From NCBI RefSeq assembly GCF_007197645.1, contig NZ_VKGK01000006.1:151402-215401 (forward strand): a stretch of DNA of 64,000 nt, read 5' to 3'. Below are positions 28,303 through 40,571 of the stretch, one piece after another (positions within the stretch are counted from its first letter, which is position 1; every line of letters starts with the position of its first letter). The notes beneath the pieces were generated by a model. That model saw only the letters and a program-made list of their open reading frames with translations. It had not been told where the DNA came from and ran no database searches. Made by a program: the position numbers and the translations under genes. The DNA is from Shewanella hanedai (lineage in GTDB: Bacteria > Pseudomonadota > Gammaproteobacteria > Enterobacterales > Shewanellaceae).

Positions 28303-29394
28303 CTAACGTTCAGAACTCGCAAACTTATCCATAAAGCTTACTAGTGAAACAACCCCTTCAAGGGGCATGGCATTGTATATGCTCGCACGCATACCACCCA
28401 CACTCCGGTGCCCTTTTAACGCAACCAACCCAGCTTCTGCAGCCTCAGCGAGAAACTCTGCGTTGAGGGTCTCATCCTTCAAGTAGAAAGTTACATTCAT
28501 TACTGAACGATTTTTCACTGCAACGGTATTGTGATAAAAATCACTGCTGTCGATAAAGTCATATAATAACTTAGCCTTATCCAAATTAACCTGCGCTAAT
28601 GCATTCACGCCACCAATGGATTTCAGCCAAGTAAACACTTCTGCGGCAAGATACCATGCAAATGTGGGAGGCGTGTTATACATCGACCCATGCTTAACGC
28701 CCAATCGGTAATCCATAATAGAAGATTGTGGCAGCGCTGGTAGCCTTAACATGTCATCACGCACTATGACGATACTCAAACCTGAAGGCCCAATGTTTTT
28801 CTGAGCACCGGCATAGATCAACCCGTACTTACTCACATCGATTTCTCTAGACATGATATTGGATGACATATCGGCGATGATTGGCCAAGGGCAATCAATA
28901 TCTTCAAAAATTTCGATGCCATCCACAGTTTCATTTGGACAGTAATGCAAATAACGATACTCATCGTTATTACCTGACAATTGAGGCATAACAACGGTAT
29001 TGATGCAATTATTATTTTCAACAATATTCAGTCTTTCAATTTGTTCATCACTGGTCAACTTAACCGCTTCTTCAGCCGCCGCTTTCGACCAACTTCCAGA
29101 GATGAGATAGAGCGCTTTTCCTTTATCACCAAGAAAATTATTTACAACAGCAGAAAACTGCCCTCTTCCACCGCCATGCATGAATAACAGATGGTAGTTG
29201 GAAGGTATCGACATCAATTCACGCAAATCAACTTCTGCTTGATCAGTTAAGGCAATAAACTCTTTACTTCGGTGACTTATCTCCATCACTGAGGTACCTA
29301 GACCATTCCAATCAAGTAGCTCACTCTGAGCTTTTTGCATTACAGCTTGGGGGATCATTGCAGGGCCCGCACAAAAATTGTATGTCGTGCTCAC
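28303..29394 (-). CDS. serC: phosphoserine aminotransferase
   Basis: 363-residue PLP enzyme of serine synthesis (also acts in pyridoxal phosphate synthesis). The GTG at 29394 is taken as start because AAGGAG lies 6 bases upstream and the family begins at [14 protein letters not shown]; a longer frame to 29442 lacks support. Marker blocks: [27 protein letters not shown], the PLP lysine in [12 protein letters not shown] and the end [17 protein letters not shown]. It lies downstream of gyrA, after that gene's terminator, so it has its own promoter. A solo repeat end sits in its leader. Confidence 0.95.
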   Translation of the reverse strand: MSTTYNFCAGPAMIPQAVMQKAQSELLDWNGLGTSVMEISHRSKEFIALTDQAEVDLRELMSIPSNYHLLFMHGGGRGQFSAVVNNFLGDKGKALYLISGSWSKAAAEEAVKLTSDEQIERLNIVENNNCINTVVMPQLSGNNDEYRYLHYCPNETVDGIEIFEDIDCPWPIIADMSSNIMSREIDVSKYGLIYAGAQKNIGPSGLSIVIVRDDMLRLPALPQSSIMDYRLGVKHGSMYNTPPTFAWYLAAEVFTWLKSIGGVNALAQVNLDKAKLLYDFIDSSDFYHNTVAVKNRSVMNVTFYLKDETLNAEFLAEAAEAGLVALKGHRSVGGMRASIYNAMPLEGVVSLVSFMDKFASSER

Positions 29395-29418
29395 TTCTTT
29401 CTCCTTAAGGGTTAACGA

Positions 29419-29432
29419 ATACTGATTGGTAT
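29419..29432. repeat. solo end of the MITE-like repeat in the serC leader
   Basis: ATACTGATTGGTAT is identical to 14 of the 16 bases at the right terminal repeat of the element at 48342-48656. No second end is visible nearby. Confidence 0.4.
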
Positions 29433-29526
29433 GATAATTCACAATGGAAACATATTGTCATAGGATGTGATGAGCTGCCTAGATTATTTTCAAATAACTC
29501 AATACTTTTTATAGAACAGAAACAAA

Positions 29527-29552
29527 ACGGGCGTCCAAATGGACGCCCGTTA
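29527..29552 (-). terminator. terminator of gyrA
   Basis: A 12-bp stem AACGGGCGTCCA / TGGACGCCCGTT separated by two bases; on the minus strand TTTTGTTT follows. Confidence 0.93.
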
Positions 29553-29576
29553 ATCATATCACTAAAAACTTAGCCA

Positions 29577-32294
29577 TTATTCAGCTGGTTCAGCTTCTGG
29601 CGCATCGTCAGCAGTAGGAGTTTCATCAGTTGATGTCGTTTCTACTGAATCATCAACAACAGCAGGGATAATTGGATTGCCCTCTTCGTCAAGTTCAGGA
29701 GCTGGCTCTTGAATCTCATCAATACGTTGAAGACCAACCACTTTCTCATCATCTGCCGTACGTATTATCGTGACACCTTGAGTGTTACGACCAATACTTG
29801 AAACACCCGTTGCAGGGGTACGAACCAATGTGCCTTTGTTACTGATCAGCATGATTTCATCGTTTTCGCCAACTTGTACAGCACCAACTACCGCGCCATT
29901 ACGTTCGCTCACTTTAATTGAAACCACACCTTTAGTACCACGGCTCTTAGCTGGATATTCAGCTAAATCAGTACGCTTACCATAACCGTTTTCAGTCACG
30001 GTTAAGATATCGCCTTCGCCTTTAGGCACAATCAGAGAAACAACGCGTTGTCCGTCTTCAAGCTTAATACCACGAACACCGGTTGCAGTACGACCCATTG
30101 CACGTAGCGCAATGATCTCTTCACCTGTTTCAGGATCTATTTTAACTTCGCCAGTTTCTGAGCTACGAGCTTTCTCGTTAAATCTAACAACCTTACCTTC
30201 GTTAGAGAACAACATGATGTCGTCACTGCCGTGGGTAATGTCAACACCAATCAACTGATCACCGTCTTTCAGATTCACTGCGATAATCCCGTTTGCACGT
30301 GGATTACTGTACGCCGTTAATGCTGTTTTCTTCACGGTACCGTGCGAGGTAGCCATGATGATGTACTTATCTTCAGCGTATTCACGAACAGGCAAGATAG
30401 CCGTAATGCGTTCGCCTTCAGACAGTGGCAAGATATTAACGATTGGACGTCCACGAGCTGTACGACTGGCAAGCGGCAACTGGTACACTTTCAACCAGTA
30501 CATTTTACCGAAATCAGAGAAACAAAGAATCGTGTCATGAGTATTAGCTACAAGTAGCTTCTCAACGAAATCTTCATCTTTCACTTTAGTCGCTGCTTTA
30601 CCTTTACCACCACGTCGCTGCGCTTGGTAATCCGATAGGACTTGGTACTTGGCATAACCTAAGTGTGACAGCGTAACGACTACATCTTCTTCGTTGATTA
30701 AGTCTTCAAGACTCATGTCAACTTCGTTGGCATTAATCACTGTACGACGCTCATCACCGAAGTTTTCTAGCACTTCATTAAGCTCTTCAGTGATCACTTC
30801 CATCAAACGCTCTGAACTGCGAAGAATGTAAAGCAGTGCTGCAATGATTTCGAGTAGCTCTTCGTACTCTTTTAAGATCTTCTCGTGCTCTAAGCCTGTT
30901 AACTTGTGCAGACGTAGATCAAGAATGGCTTGTGCTTGTTGTTCTGTTAAGAAGTAACGACCATCACGAATACCGTATTCAGGCTCTAACCACTCAGGGC
31001 GCGCTGCGTCATCACCGGCTTTTTCAAGCATGCCTTGAACATGGCCTAACTCCCATCCTTCAGCAACAAGCTTAATTTTTGCATCAGCTGGGGTTGGAGA
31101 GGCTTTAATCAAGGCAATGATTGGGTCAATATTCGCCAAAGCAATCGCTAATGATTCAAGGATATGAGCACGGTCGCGTGCCTTACGCAGTTCGAACACA
31201 GTACGACGTGTAACCACTTCGCGACGGTGCAGAATAAAGCACTCTAGCATCTCTTTAAGGTTAAACAGTTTAGGCTGACCGTTGGTCAATGCCACCATGT
31301 TGATACCGAAAGAGCACTGCATCTGTGTTTGAGCGTATAAGTTGTTAAGTACAACTTCGCCTACTTCACCACGCTTAATTTCAACGACAATACGCATACC
31401 ATCTTTATCAGACTCGTCACGTAGGCCGCTAATACCTTCAATTTTTTTATCTTTAACAAGCTCGGCGATTTTTTCAATCAAACGAGCCTTGTTAACCTGA
31501 TACGGGATCTCGTGAACAATGATGCGCTCACGCCCATTGTCGTCGGTTTCCACATCAGCTTTAGAACGCATTATCGCACGGCCACGACCAGTGTGATAAG
31601 CATCAATAATGCCTTTACGACCATTGATCATCGCAGCTGTTGGGAAGTCAGGACCAGGGATATATTCCATTAACTCGTTAATGGTTAGATCTGGATTTTC
31701 AATGAGTGCTAAACAACCCGACACCACTTCATTTAAGTTATGTGGTGGGATATTCGTTGCCATACCAACCGCAATACCTGACGAACCGTTAACCAGTAAA
31801 GTTGGAATTCGCGTTGGTAATACTGCAGGAATAAACTCAGTGCCATCATAGTTAGGCACAAAATCAACCGTCTCTTTATCAAGATCGGCTAATAGCTGAT
31901 GAGCGACCTTGTCCATACGGATTTCGGTATAACGCATCGCAGCTGCGGCATCACCATCGACGGAACCGAAGTTACCTTGACCGTCAATTAATGTGTAACG
32001 CATAGAGAAAGGTTGCGCCAAGCGTACAATCGTATCGTAAACGGCTGTGTCACCGTGTGGGTGATACTTACCGATAACGTCACCGACAACACGTGCCGAT
32101 TTCTTGTAAGGCTTATTCCAATCGTTTTTAAGCTCACTCATCGCGAATAATACGCGGCGGTGGACAGGCTTTAAGCCATCGCGAACATCAGGTAATGCTC
32201 GGCCTACGATCACGCTCATCGCGTAATCTAGATATGAATTTTTTAATTCGTCTTCAATATTAATTGGAGTTATAGATGAAGCCAGATCAGTCAT
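29577..32294 (-). CDS. gyrA: DNA gyrase subunit A
   Basis: 905-residue type II topoisomerase subunit that cuts and rejoins DNA for negative supercoiling with GyrB. The breakage domain holds the catalytic tyrosine (about 122) in [11 protein letters not shown]. The quinolone region reads [10 protein letters not shown], with Thr83 where E. coli has Ser83 and Asp87 unchanged. The C-terminal beta-pinwheel carries the GyrA box QRRGGKGK (needed for DNA wrapping). The tail is long and acidic (many D, E, T and P residues after residue 850), which is common in related genera. Monocistronic; terminator downstream. Confidence 0.97.
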   Translation of the reverse strand: MTDLASSITPINIEDELKNSYLDYAMSVIVGRALPDVRDGLKPVHRRVLFAMSELKNDWNKPYKKSARVVGDVIGKYHPHGDTAVYDTIVRLAQPFSMRYTLIDGQGNFGSVDGDAAAAMRYTEIRMDKVAHQLLADLDKETVDFVPNYDGTEFIPAVLPTRIPTLLVNGSSGIAVGMATNIPPHNLNEVVSGCLALIENPDLTINELMEYIPGPDFPTAAMINGRKGIIDAYHTGRGRAIMRSKADVETDDNGRERIIVHEIPYQVNKARLIEKIAELVKDKKIEGISGLRDESDKDGMRIVVEIKRGEVGEVVLNNLYAQTQMQCSFGINMVALTNGQPKLFNLKEMLECFILHRREVVTRRTVFELRKARDRAHILESLAIALANIDPIIALIKASPTPADAKIKLVAEGWELGHVQGMLEKAGDDAARPEWLEPEYGIRDGRYFLTEQQAQAILDLRLHKLTGLEHEKILKEYEELLEIIAALLYILRSSERLMEVITEELNEVLENFGDERRTVINANEVDMSLEDLINEEDVVVTLSHLGYAKYQVLSDYQAQRRGGKGKAATKVKDEDFVEKLLVANTHDTILCFSDFGKMYWLKVYQLPLASRTARGRPIVNILPLSEGERITAILPVREYAEDKYIIMATSHGTVKKTALTAYSNPRANGIIAVNLKDGDQLIGVDITHGSDDIMLFSNEGKVVRFNEKARSSETGEVKIDPETGEEIIALRAMGRTATGVRGIKLEDGQRVVSLIVPKGEGDILTVTENGYGKRTDLAEYPAKSRGTKGVVSIKVSERNGAVVGAVQVGENDEIMLISNKGTLVRTPATGVSSIGRNTQGVTIIRTADDEKVVGLQRIDEIQEPAPELDEEGNPIIPAVVDDSVETTSTDETPTADDAPEAEPAE

Positions 32295-32590
32295 AAACTG
32301 CTCGATCCCTTGAAATTTAGCCGACGTCCCAATATCCGAAATGGAAAATTGAAATCATCGAGCTTGAAAACGTGATTTGGCATTCTAACACAGTTATTTT
32401 TTGTCGCTAGACCCTATTTATCATTCAGTTTAAATAAGTATTAATCAAAGAATTTGTTGACCAAAATCAAACTATGTTCGCTATTCAATCAATTGTTTAA
32501 AATATCGTTCATTTCTCTCCTGTTTGGCCTTTGCTTATTAATGCCTATAGGTATAATGCCAATATAACCCATGCCTTTTCAGGTGATATA

Positions 32591-33316
32591 GTGCAGCAAG
32601 ATATGCAGAACAACGTGAATGTCGATCCAAGTGAGATAGCCAAATTTGAAAAGATGGCGGCGACGTGGTGGGATCCTGAAGGTGAGTTCAAGCCACTGCA
32701 TAAATTAAACCCACTGCGATTAAACTATATTGATCAAACTTGCGGAGGCGTATTTGGTAAGCGCATTCTCGATGTGGGCTGTGGCGGTGGGATCTTATCT
32801 GAAAGCATGGCCCGTATTGGCGCTAACGTCGACGGACTCGATATGGGAACCGAACCGTTAGATGTTGCTAGATTACATGCATTAGAGATGAATGTAGATG
32901 TTAACTACATCCAGAATACCGCAGAATCTCACAGTGAAACCCACTCTCAGACCTATGATGTCATCACTTGCATGGAGATGTTAGAGCATGTGCCAAGCCC
33001 TGGTTCAGTGATACAAGCCTGTGCCAATATGGTCAAACCCGGCGGTTATGTGTTCTTCTCAACCATAAACCGTAATCTGCGTGCTTATGTCGAAACCATT
33101 TTAGGGGCTGAGTACATACTCAAGCTTTTACCTATTGGCACCCACGATCATAATAAATTTATTAAACCATCAGAATTAATCTCCTTGGCTGAACACGCTG
33201 AACTTTTCTGTGAAGATGCCACCGGAGTTACCTTTAACCCATTGACCGATACTTTTAGCTACACAAAAAATGTCGATGTAAACTACATGATCGCGACAAG
33301 AAAGAGTGCTGATTAA
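32591..33316 (+). CDS. ubiG: ubiquinone biosynthesis O-methyltransferase
   Basis: 241-residue SAM-dependent methyltransferase acting twice in ubiquinone synthesis. The SAM motif I is [13 protein letters not shown], followed by VDGLDMG and [11 protein letters not shown]. The N-terminal block [20 protein letters not shown] is typical. The start is ambiguous: the GTG at 32591 has AGGTGA 4 bases upstream and is chosen; an ATG at 32603 has only a weak site. The stop overlaps the next start by one base (TAATG), so the HAD phosphatase is translationally coupled. Confidence 0.94.
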   Translation: MQQDMQNNVNVDPSEIAKFEKMAATWWDPEGEFKPLHKLNPLRLNYIDQTCGGVFGKRILDVGCGGGILSESMARIGANVDGLDMGTEPLDVARLHALEMNVDVNYIQNTAESHSETHSQTYDVITCMEMLEHVPSPGSVIQACANMVKPGGYVFFSTINRNLRAYVETILGAEYILKLLPIGTHDHNKFIKPSELISLAEHAELFCEDATGVTFNPLTDTFSYTKNVDVNYMIATRKSAD

Positions 33317-34011
33317 TGCCCCATGCCTCTCACGATTGTGAACCACCGTTAATTAAAGCCGTCTTGTTTGATCTGGACGGCACCTTAGTTGACACAGCGC
33401 CCGATCTTGTTGCCGCGCTCAATCTGAGTTTAGCCGAACACCATTATCCTCAAGTCACTGTCAATAAGATGCGTCAAGCTGCCTCTGATGGCAGTTTAGC
33501 GCTTGTTAAAGCGGCGCAACCCAACATCGATGAAACTAAACAAGTTGAGATACAACAGGGCTTACTGCGCCACTATGCTCAGGTAAATGGCACACACAGT
33601 CAGATGTTTGATAGGCTCCCTGCACTGCTCGATTACCTCGACGCTCATTCTATTCCCTACGGCATTGTGACCAATAAACCTGCCCGTTTCACCCGGCCGC
33701 TTATTGAAGCCTTAAAGCTCACAAGCAGAATGAAAACAGTGATCAGTGGCGATAGCACGTTAATGTCTAAGCCCAAGGCTGCACCTATGTTACTGGCGGC
33801 GCAGCAAATCGGCTGTGCACCTGAAAATATCCTTTATTTGGGCGATGCTGAACGAGATTTAGTCGCCGCGGCAAACACCCATATGTTCGGTGGCATTGCG
33901 ATGTGGGGCTACATTGGTTCCGATGCTCGTCCACAAGATTGGCCAAGTAATTTTTCTTTCCAATCGGCTCAAGATGTGATGGAGTTTTTGATGCTCGAAA
34001 GAGAAAAGTAG
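33316..34011 (+). CDS. HAD-family phosphatase (Gph/MupP-like)
   Basis: 231-residue haloacid dehalogenase phosphatase. Motif I is FDLDGTLVDTAPDL (catalytic Asp, acid-base Asp), motif II VTNKPARF, motif III lysine in SKPKAAPM, motif IV YLGDAERDLVAA; all are intact, and the cap is helical (C1). The ubiG partner gene in Pseudomonas encodes MupP, a MurNAc-6-phosphate phosphatase of this same Gph family; in enterics the homologue is phosphoglycolate phosphatase. Context leans to MupP or Gph without a decision. Coupled to ubiG by a 1-base overlap. Confidence 0.88.
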   Translation: MPHASHDCEPPLIKAVLFDLDGTLVDTAPDLVAALNLSLAEHHYPQVTVNKMRQAASDGSLALVKAAQPNIDETKQVEIQQGLLRHYAQVNGTHSQMFDRLPALLDYLDAHSIPYGIVTNKPARFTRPLIEALKLTSRMKTVISGDSTLMSKPKAAPMLLAAQQIGCAPENILYLGDAERDLVAAANTHMFGGIAMWGYIGSDARPQDWPSNFSFQSAQDVMEFLMLEREK

Positions 34012-34179
34012 CAGATCGACTCAGGTGATTTTTTGAGTGTTTGATCCAAAAGATCGCCAATCAAACTCACCAAGTTTAGTGGAGCCACTTTTTGAACGAA
34101 AATGATCTGATCGCTCTCTAGCCCAATAGAAACGGTCATTAAAAGTCAGCTTTGTCTGCCCCTTTTTTTTATCCTCAAC

Positions 34180-34188
34180 TTATCCACA
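34180..34188 (+). promoter_or_regulatory. DnaA box
   Basis: TTATCCACA matches the DnaA consensus exactly, upstream of nrdA. DnaA regulation of nrdAB is known in E. coli. Confidence 0.6.
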
Positions 34189-34220
34189 AGATGCCCCCAA
34201 AAACTAAGCCAAATTGATAC

Positions 34221-34249
34221 TTGCAAAATCTCACTAACCTCACTATCTT
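34221..34249 (+). promoter_or_regulatory. candidate nrdAB promoter
   Basis: TTGCAA (34221-34226) and TATCTT (34244-34249) are 17 bases apart. The NrdR box lies 20 bases downstream, where binding could block transcription. Confidence 0.45.
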
Positions 34250-34268
34250 GTACCTTATAAATTTAAAA

Positions 34269-34284
34269 ACACCATATATAGTGT
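34269..34284 (+). promoter_or_regulatory. NrdR box
   Basis: ACACCATATATAGTGT fits the consensus acaCwAtATaTwGtgt well. NrdR boxes usually come in pairs; only a degenerate partner (CACTATCTTGTA near 34241-34252) is visible about three helical turns upstream. Confidence 0.75.
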
Positions 34285-34432
34285 GTAAGATACAATCAGA
34301 GGCACAAGGAACTGTTCATTTCTTATGATGAAAATCACCAGTTTCTTCGAACGTTTTGATTGTTTACATGGAATTTAAGAGCCGACTTATCTCAGTCAGC
34401 GACACACATATAAATACCAGGACCTTTCTTTA

Positions 34433-36721
34433 ATGAATAGCAATCTTAAAGTCACAAAACGTAGTGGCGAACGCGAAACCATCGATCTCGATAAAATACA
34501 CCGAGTGATCACATGGGCAGCCAGAGATCTAAAAAATGTATCCGTATCCGAGGTTGAACTTCGCTCTCACTTACAGTTTTTTGATGGGATCCCAACAGAA
34601 GCTATCCATGAAACAATCATTAAAGCCGCTGCCGATCTGATCTCCCCTGAGTCGCCTGATTATCAGTTTTTATCAGCTCGTTTAGCTATTTTCCATCTTC
34701 GTAAAAAAGCCTTTGGTCAATTCGAGCCACCAAAACTCTATGATCACGTGGTTAACCTTGTTGAAATGGGAAAATATGACGCCCATATCCTGCACGATTA
34801 CAGCCGTGAAGAGTTAGATATCTTAGATGGCTATATCGATCACTGGCGTGACATGGATTTCTCTTATGCAGCGGTAAAGCAGCTAGAAGGGAAATACCTC
34901 GTTCAGAACCGTGTTACTCACGAGATCTATGAGAGCGCGCAGTTCCTCTATATTTTAGTGGCAGCGTGTCTATTCGCTAACTACCCACGTGAGACGCGTT
35001 TAAGTTATATCAAGCGTTTTTATGATGCTGTATCAACATTTAAAATATCTCTGCCAACGCCTATTATGGCAGGTGTGCGTACGCCTACACGTCAGTTCAG
35101 CTCATGTGTATTGATTGAGTGTGGAGATAGCTTAGATTCTATTAACGCAACGTCATCATCTATCGTTAAGTATGTCAGTCAACGTGCTGGTATCGGCATT
35201 AACGCGGGTCGAATTCGCGCATTAGGTAGTCCTATACGTGGTGGTGAAGCCTTCCATACTGGTTGTCTGCCATTCTTCAAGTATTTCCAAACAGCGGTTA
35301 AATCTTGTTCGCAAGGCGGAGTTCGTGGCGGCGCTGCGACCCTGTTCTACCCTATTTGGCATCTTGAAGTTGAATCTCTGTTAGTGCTTAAAAATAACCG
35401 AGGCGTTGAAGATAACCGCATTCGTCACTTAGATTACGGTGTGCAGCTCAACAAACTCATGTATCAACGTCTTATTAAAGGCGGCGTGATCAGCTTATTT
35501 AGTCCATCTGATGTACCTGGACTGTACGATGCCTTCTTTGAAGATCAAGATGAGTTTGACCGTCTTTATCTGCAATATGAAGCAGACCCGAGTATCCGTA
35601 AGAAACAAATTAAAGCATCTGAACTGTTTGGTTTGATGATGCAAGAACGTGCATCTACTGGCCGTATCTACATTCAAAACGTGGATCACTGTAATACTCA
35701 CAGTCCATTTGATAGTAAAGTCGCACCAATCAGACAGTCAAACCTTTGTCTTGAGATTGCATTGCCGACGAAGCCTTTGAACAATGTGAATGATCCAGAT
35801 GGTGAAATCGCACTTTGTACTCTATCGGCGCTCAACTTAGGGGCAATCAAAGATCTATCAGAACTTGAACCTCTGGCTGATCTTGCTGTGCGTGCACTGG
35901 ACAATCTGCTTGATTATCAAGATTACCCGTTAATTGCTGCTGAAAAATCATCAATGAACCGTCGTACCTTAGGTATCGGCGTGATCAACTTTGCTAATTA
36001 CTTAGCCAAAGAAGGTGTACGTTACTCTGACGGCTCGGCAAATAACATTACCCACAAGACATTCGAAGCCATTCAATACTACCTATTGAAAGCATCAATG
36101 AACTTGGCAAAAGAGCAAGGCGCATGCCCTGCTTTCCACGAGACGACTTATTCTCAAGGTGTGCTGCCTATTGACACATATAAGCGTGCTCTGGATGGGA
36201 TCTGTAATGAACCGCTTCATATGGACTGGGAAACATTACGTCAAGATATCGTGACTCACGGTTTACGTAACTCGACACTTTCAGCGCTGATGCCATCAGA
36301 AACGTCATCACAAATATCTAATGCCACCAACGGCATTGAGCCACCACGTGGTCTTATTAGTGTTAAGTCGAGTAAAGATGGTCAGCTGAAGCAAGTTGTA
36401 CCCGATTTTGAAAAGTATCAATATAGCTATGAGCTGCTTTGGCAGATGCCAAACAACGATGGTTACATACAACTTGTCGGTATCATGCAAAAGTTTGTTG
36501 ATCAGGCTATTTCGGCAAACACAAACTATGATCCATCGCGTTTTCCTAATCAGAAAGTACCGATGCAAGTCCTGCTTAAAGATCTCTTAAATGCCTATAA
36601 ACTGGGCGTTAAGACACTTTACTATCACAACACACGTGATGGTGCCTCTGATAATCATGATGATATGGTCAGCGTCGAGAAAGAAGACGATGATTGTGCC
36701 GGCGGCGCGTGCAAGATCTAA
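34433..36721 (+). CDS. nrdA: ribonucleoside-diphosphate reductase class Ia, alpha subunit
   Basis: 762-residue large subunit reducing NDPs to dNDPs under air. An ATP-cone (allosteric) domain covers about 1-95. Catalytic parts include the cysteine-bearing QFSSCVLIECGDS and SNLCLEIALPT, the radical-transfer tyrosine pair near YYHNTRDGA, and the C-terminal shuttle cysteines in DDCAGGACKI. Length matches E. coli (761). Operon with nrdB 85 bases downstream; NrdR box upstream. Confidence 0.97.
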   Translation: MNSNLKVTKRSGERETIDLDKIHRVITWAARDLKNVSVSEVELRSHLQFFDGIPTEAIHETIIKAAADLISPESPDYQFLSARLAIFHLRKKAFGQFEPPKLYDHVVNLVEMGKYDAHILHDYSREELDILDGYIDHWRDMDFSYAAVKQLEGKYLVQNRVTHEIYESAQFLYILVAACLFANYPRETRLSYIKRFYDAVSTFKISLPTPIMAGVRTPTRQFSSCVLIECGDSLDSINATSSSIVKYVSQRAGIGINAGRIRALGSPIRGGEAFHTGCLPFFKYFQTAVKSCSQGGVRGGAATLFYPIWHLEVESLLVLKNNRGVEDNRIRHLDYGVQLNKLMYQRLIKGGVISLFSPSDVPGLYDAFFEDQDEFDRLYLQYEADPSIRKKQIKASELFGLMMQERASTGRIYIQNVDHCNTHSPFDSKVAPIRQSNLCLEIALPTKPLNNVNDPDGEIALCTLSALNLGAIKDLSELEPLADLAVRALDNLLDYQDYPLIAAEKSSMNRRTLGIGVINFANYLAKEGVRYSDGSANNITHKTFEAIQYYLLKASMNLAKEQGACPAFHETTYSQGVLPIDTYKRALDGICNEPLHMDWETLRQDIVTHGLRNSTLSALMPSETSSQISNATNGIEPPRGLISVKSSKDGQLKQVVPDFEKYQYSYELLWQMPNNDGYIQLVGIMQKFVDQAISANTNYDPSRFPNQKVPMQVLLKDLLNAYKLGVKTLYYHNTRDGASDNHDDMVSVEKEDDDCAGGACKI

Positions 36722-36770
36722 CAAGATCAATCAAGGCTCATTGCTAGTATTGAGCTTGTTATCAATTTAA

Positions 36771-36791
36771 ATAGGGGCATTAAGCCCCTAT
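36771..36791 (+). repeat. hairpin between nrdA and nrdB
   Basis: ATAGGGGC-ATTAA-GCCCCTAT forms an 8-bp stem 15 bases before the nrdB ATG. There is no T-run, so it may tune stability or translation rather than terminate. Confidence 0.5.
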
Positions 36792-36806
36792 ATTCTGGAA
36801 GAAACC

Positions 36807-37937
36807 ATGGCCTATTCTACTTTTTGTCAAACACCTAATGATGCCCGTCTTGAACCTATGTTTTTAGGACAGTCCGTCAACGTCGCTCGTTATGACGTAC
36901 AAAAATATGAAGTGTTTGAAAAATTGATTGAAAAACAACTTTCATTTTTTTGGCGTCCTGAAGAAGTTGACGTCAGTAAAGACAAGATTGATTATGCAGC
37001 CCTTCCTGATCATGAAAAGCACATCTTCATCTCAAACTTGAAATACCAGACCTTGCTTGACTCAATTCAGGGACGTTCACCTAACGTGGCTTTCTTGCCA
37101 TTGGTATCGTTACCAGAGCTTGAGACTTGGATTGAAACTTGGTCATTTTCTGAAACTATTCACTCACGTTCTTACACACACATTATTCGTAACATCGTCA
37201 ATGACCCATCAATTGTCTTTGATGATATTGTTGAAAATGATGAGATTCTAAAGCGTGCCAGTGACATTGCTGCGTATTACGATGTATTAATTAAATTGAC
37301 TCAGGCCTTTCACCTATTAGGTGAAGGTACCCATCTTATCGATGGCAAAGAGCTTGTTGTCACTAAACGTGAAATCAAAAAAGCCCTCTATTTGTGCATG
37401 ATGTCAGTTAACGTACTTGAAGCCATTCGCTTCTATGTTAGCTTCGCCTGCTCTTTTGCATTTGCAGAACGTAAAGTGATGGAAGGCAACGCCAAAATCA
37501 TTCGCTTAATTGCACGTGATGAAGCGTTGCACTTAAACAGTACTCAGCACATTCTTAAAATCATGCAAGCGGGTAAAGATGATCCAGAGATGGGTGAGAT
37601 AGCGAAAGAGTGTGAGCAACAAGCTATTGATATTTTCGTTAAAGCAGCAGAGCAGGAAAAAGAGTGGGCAAAATATCTATTTAAAGACGGTTCAATGATC
37701 GGTCTAAACGAGCAGATCTTATGCCAGTATGTTGAGTTCATCACTAACGAGCGCATGAAGTCAGTTAACTTAGCACTGCCATACCCAGTAATAACCAATC
37801 CACTTCCTTGGATGAAAACATGGTTAGAGAGTGATTCGGTTCAAGTTGCTCCACAAGAAGTAGAAGTCTCTTCTTATCTTGTTGGCCAAATTGACTCATC
37901 AATCGATGAAAGCGAGTTCGAAGACTTTGACCTTTAA
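36807..37937 (+). CDS. nrdB: ribonucleoside-diphosphate reductase class Ia, beta subunit
   Basis: 376-residue diiron-tyrosyl radical subunit. Iron ligands are visible in [29 protein letters not shown] and [14 protein letters not shown]; the C-terminal tail ESEFEDFDL binds NrdA. GGAAG lies 7 bases before the ATG. The following ferredoxin gene overlaps the 3' end, which fits the nrdAB-yfaE arrangement of enterics. Confidence 0.97.
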   Translation: MAYSTFCQTPNDARLEPMFLGQSVNVARYDVQKYEVFEKLIEKQLSFFWRPEEVDVSKDKIDYAALPDHEKHIFISNLKYQTLLDSIQGRSPNVAFLPLVSLPELETWIETWSFSETIHSRSYTHIIRNIVNDPSIVFDDIVENDEILKRASDIAAYYDVLIKLTQAFHLLGEGTHLIDGKELVVTKREIKKALYLCMMSVNVLEAIRFYVSFACSFAFAERKVMEGNAKIIRLIARDEALHLNSTQHILKIMQAGKDDPEMGEIAKECEQQAIDIFVKAAEQEKEWAKYLFKDGSMIGLNEQILCQYVEFITNERMKSVNLALPYPVITNPLPWMKTWLESDSVQVAPQEVEVSSYLVGQIDSSIDESEFEDFDL

Positions 37938-38310
37938 TCCTCTTTTTCTAAAAGCGCCAATCGTTAGCCTACAAGGCCAACCTGTGTTGCTATTTACTCA
38001 GCAGCACACTAATTTGTTGATGGCGTTGGAACAAAAGAAAGTGAAGATGTTTTCCGAGTGCCGCAATGGATATTGCGGTGCTTGTAAAACCAAGGTGATC
38101 AGTGGTTCGGTGACCTATCATACCGAGCCTTTGGTGCATCTCGAAAAAGATGAATGTTTGCCCTGCTGTTGTACTCCCAGCTCAGATCTTAATCTCGACC
38201 TCTCTGCTCAAGGCATCAAGCTCGTTCAACGAAGCCAATCAACACATGCGGCTTCTGAGAATCAAAACCAAAATCCAGATAGCCCGATATCCGATCCTGA
38301 GACGATATAA
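37906..38310 (+). CDS. 2Fe-2S ferredoxin maintaining NrdB (YfaE-like)
   Basis: [2Fe-2S] plant-type ferredoxin fold with cysteines in [12 protein letters not shown] and a further one in DECLPCCC, as in E. coli YfaE, which restores the NrdB diferric-tyrosyl cofactor. The start is uncertain: ATG 37906 overlaps nrdB by 32 bases, TTG 37927 by 11; neither has a good ribosome-binding site, so coupling to nrdB is likely. The C terminus is extended by about 30 residues rich in Asn, Gln and Ser that E. coli YfaE (84 aa) lacks. Confidence 0.85.
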   Translation: MKASSKTLTFNPLFLKAPIVSLQGQPVLLFTQQHTNLLMALEQKKVKMFSECRNGYCGACKTKVISGSVTYHTEPLVHLEKDECLPCCCTPSSDLNLDLSAQGIKLVQRSQSTHAASENQNQNPDSPISDPETI

Positions 38311-38340
38311 ATACACCTCAGTATTTGTGAAACAACCATA

Positions 38341-38372
38341 AAAAAAGGGTCAACACATGTTGACCCTTTTTT
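38341..38372. terminator. bidirectional terminator nrdAB operon / fadH
   Basis: A 14-bp stem with six A and six T at the ends (core GGGTCAAC-ACAT-GTTGACCC), shared by convergent genes. Confidence 0.94.
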
Positions 38373-38389
38373 ATATTCATAAATCCAAG

Positions 38390-40405
<2,016 letters not shown>

Positions 40406-40571
40406 TCAAACATCCTTTTAAAACAACTGATTTAAACCAGCATACCTCTTGTCATAACTAAGCTCAACTAGTAGTTACCAGCAATATGGTTAGATTCCAT
40501 TACAATTGATTTTTCCCTATCGGAGAAATTTCAGTTAGCATAGTGTTATTGAAGTAATAAAGGATTGGATA

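Larger units (their letters stand above)
34012..34432 (+). promoter_or_regulatory. nrdAB control region
   Basis: The 421-base region holds a DnaA box (34180-34188), a plausible sigma-70 promoter TTGCAA-17-TATCTT (34221-34249) and an NrdR-type box (34269-34284), followed by a leader of about 150 bases. Nothing coding is seen. Confidence 0.65.

Noticed and set aside
34075..34093. AGTGG-AG-CCACT plus T-run after the HAD phosphatase as terminator
   Set aside because: A two-base loop and 5-bp stem are too weak to call.
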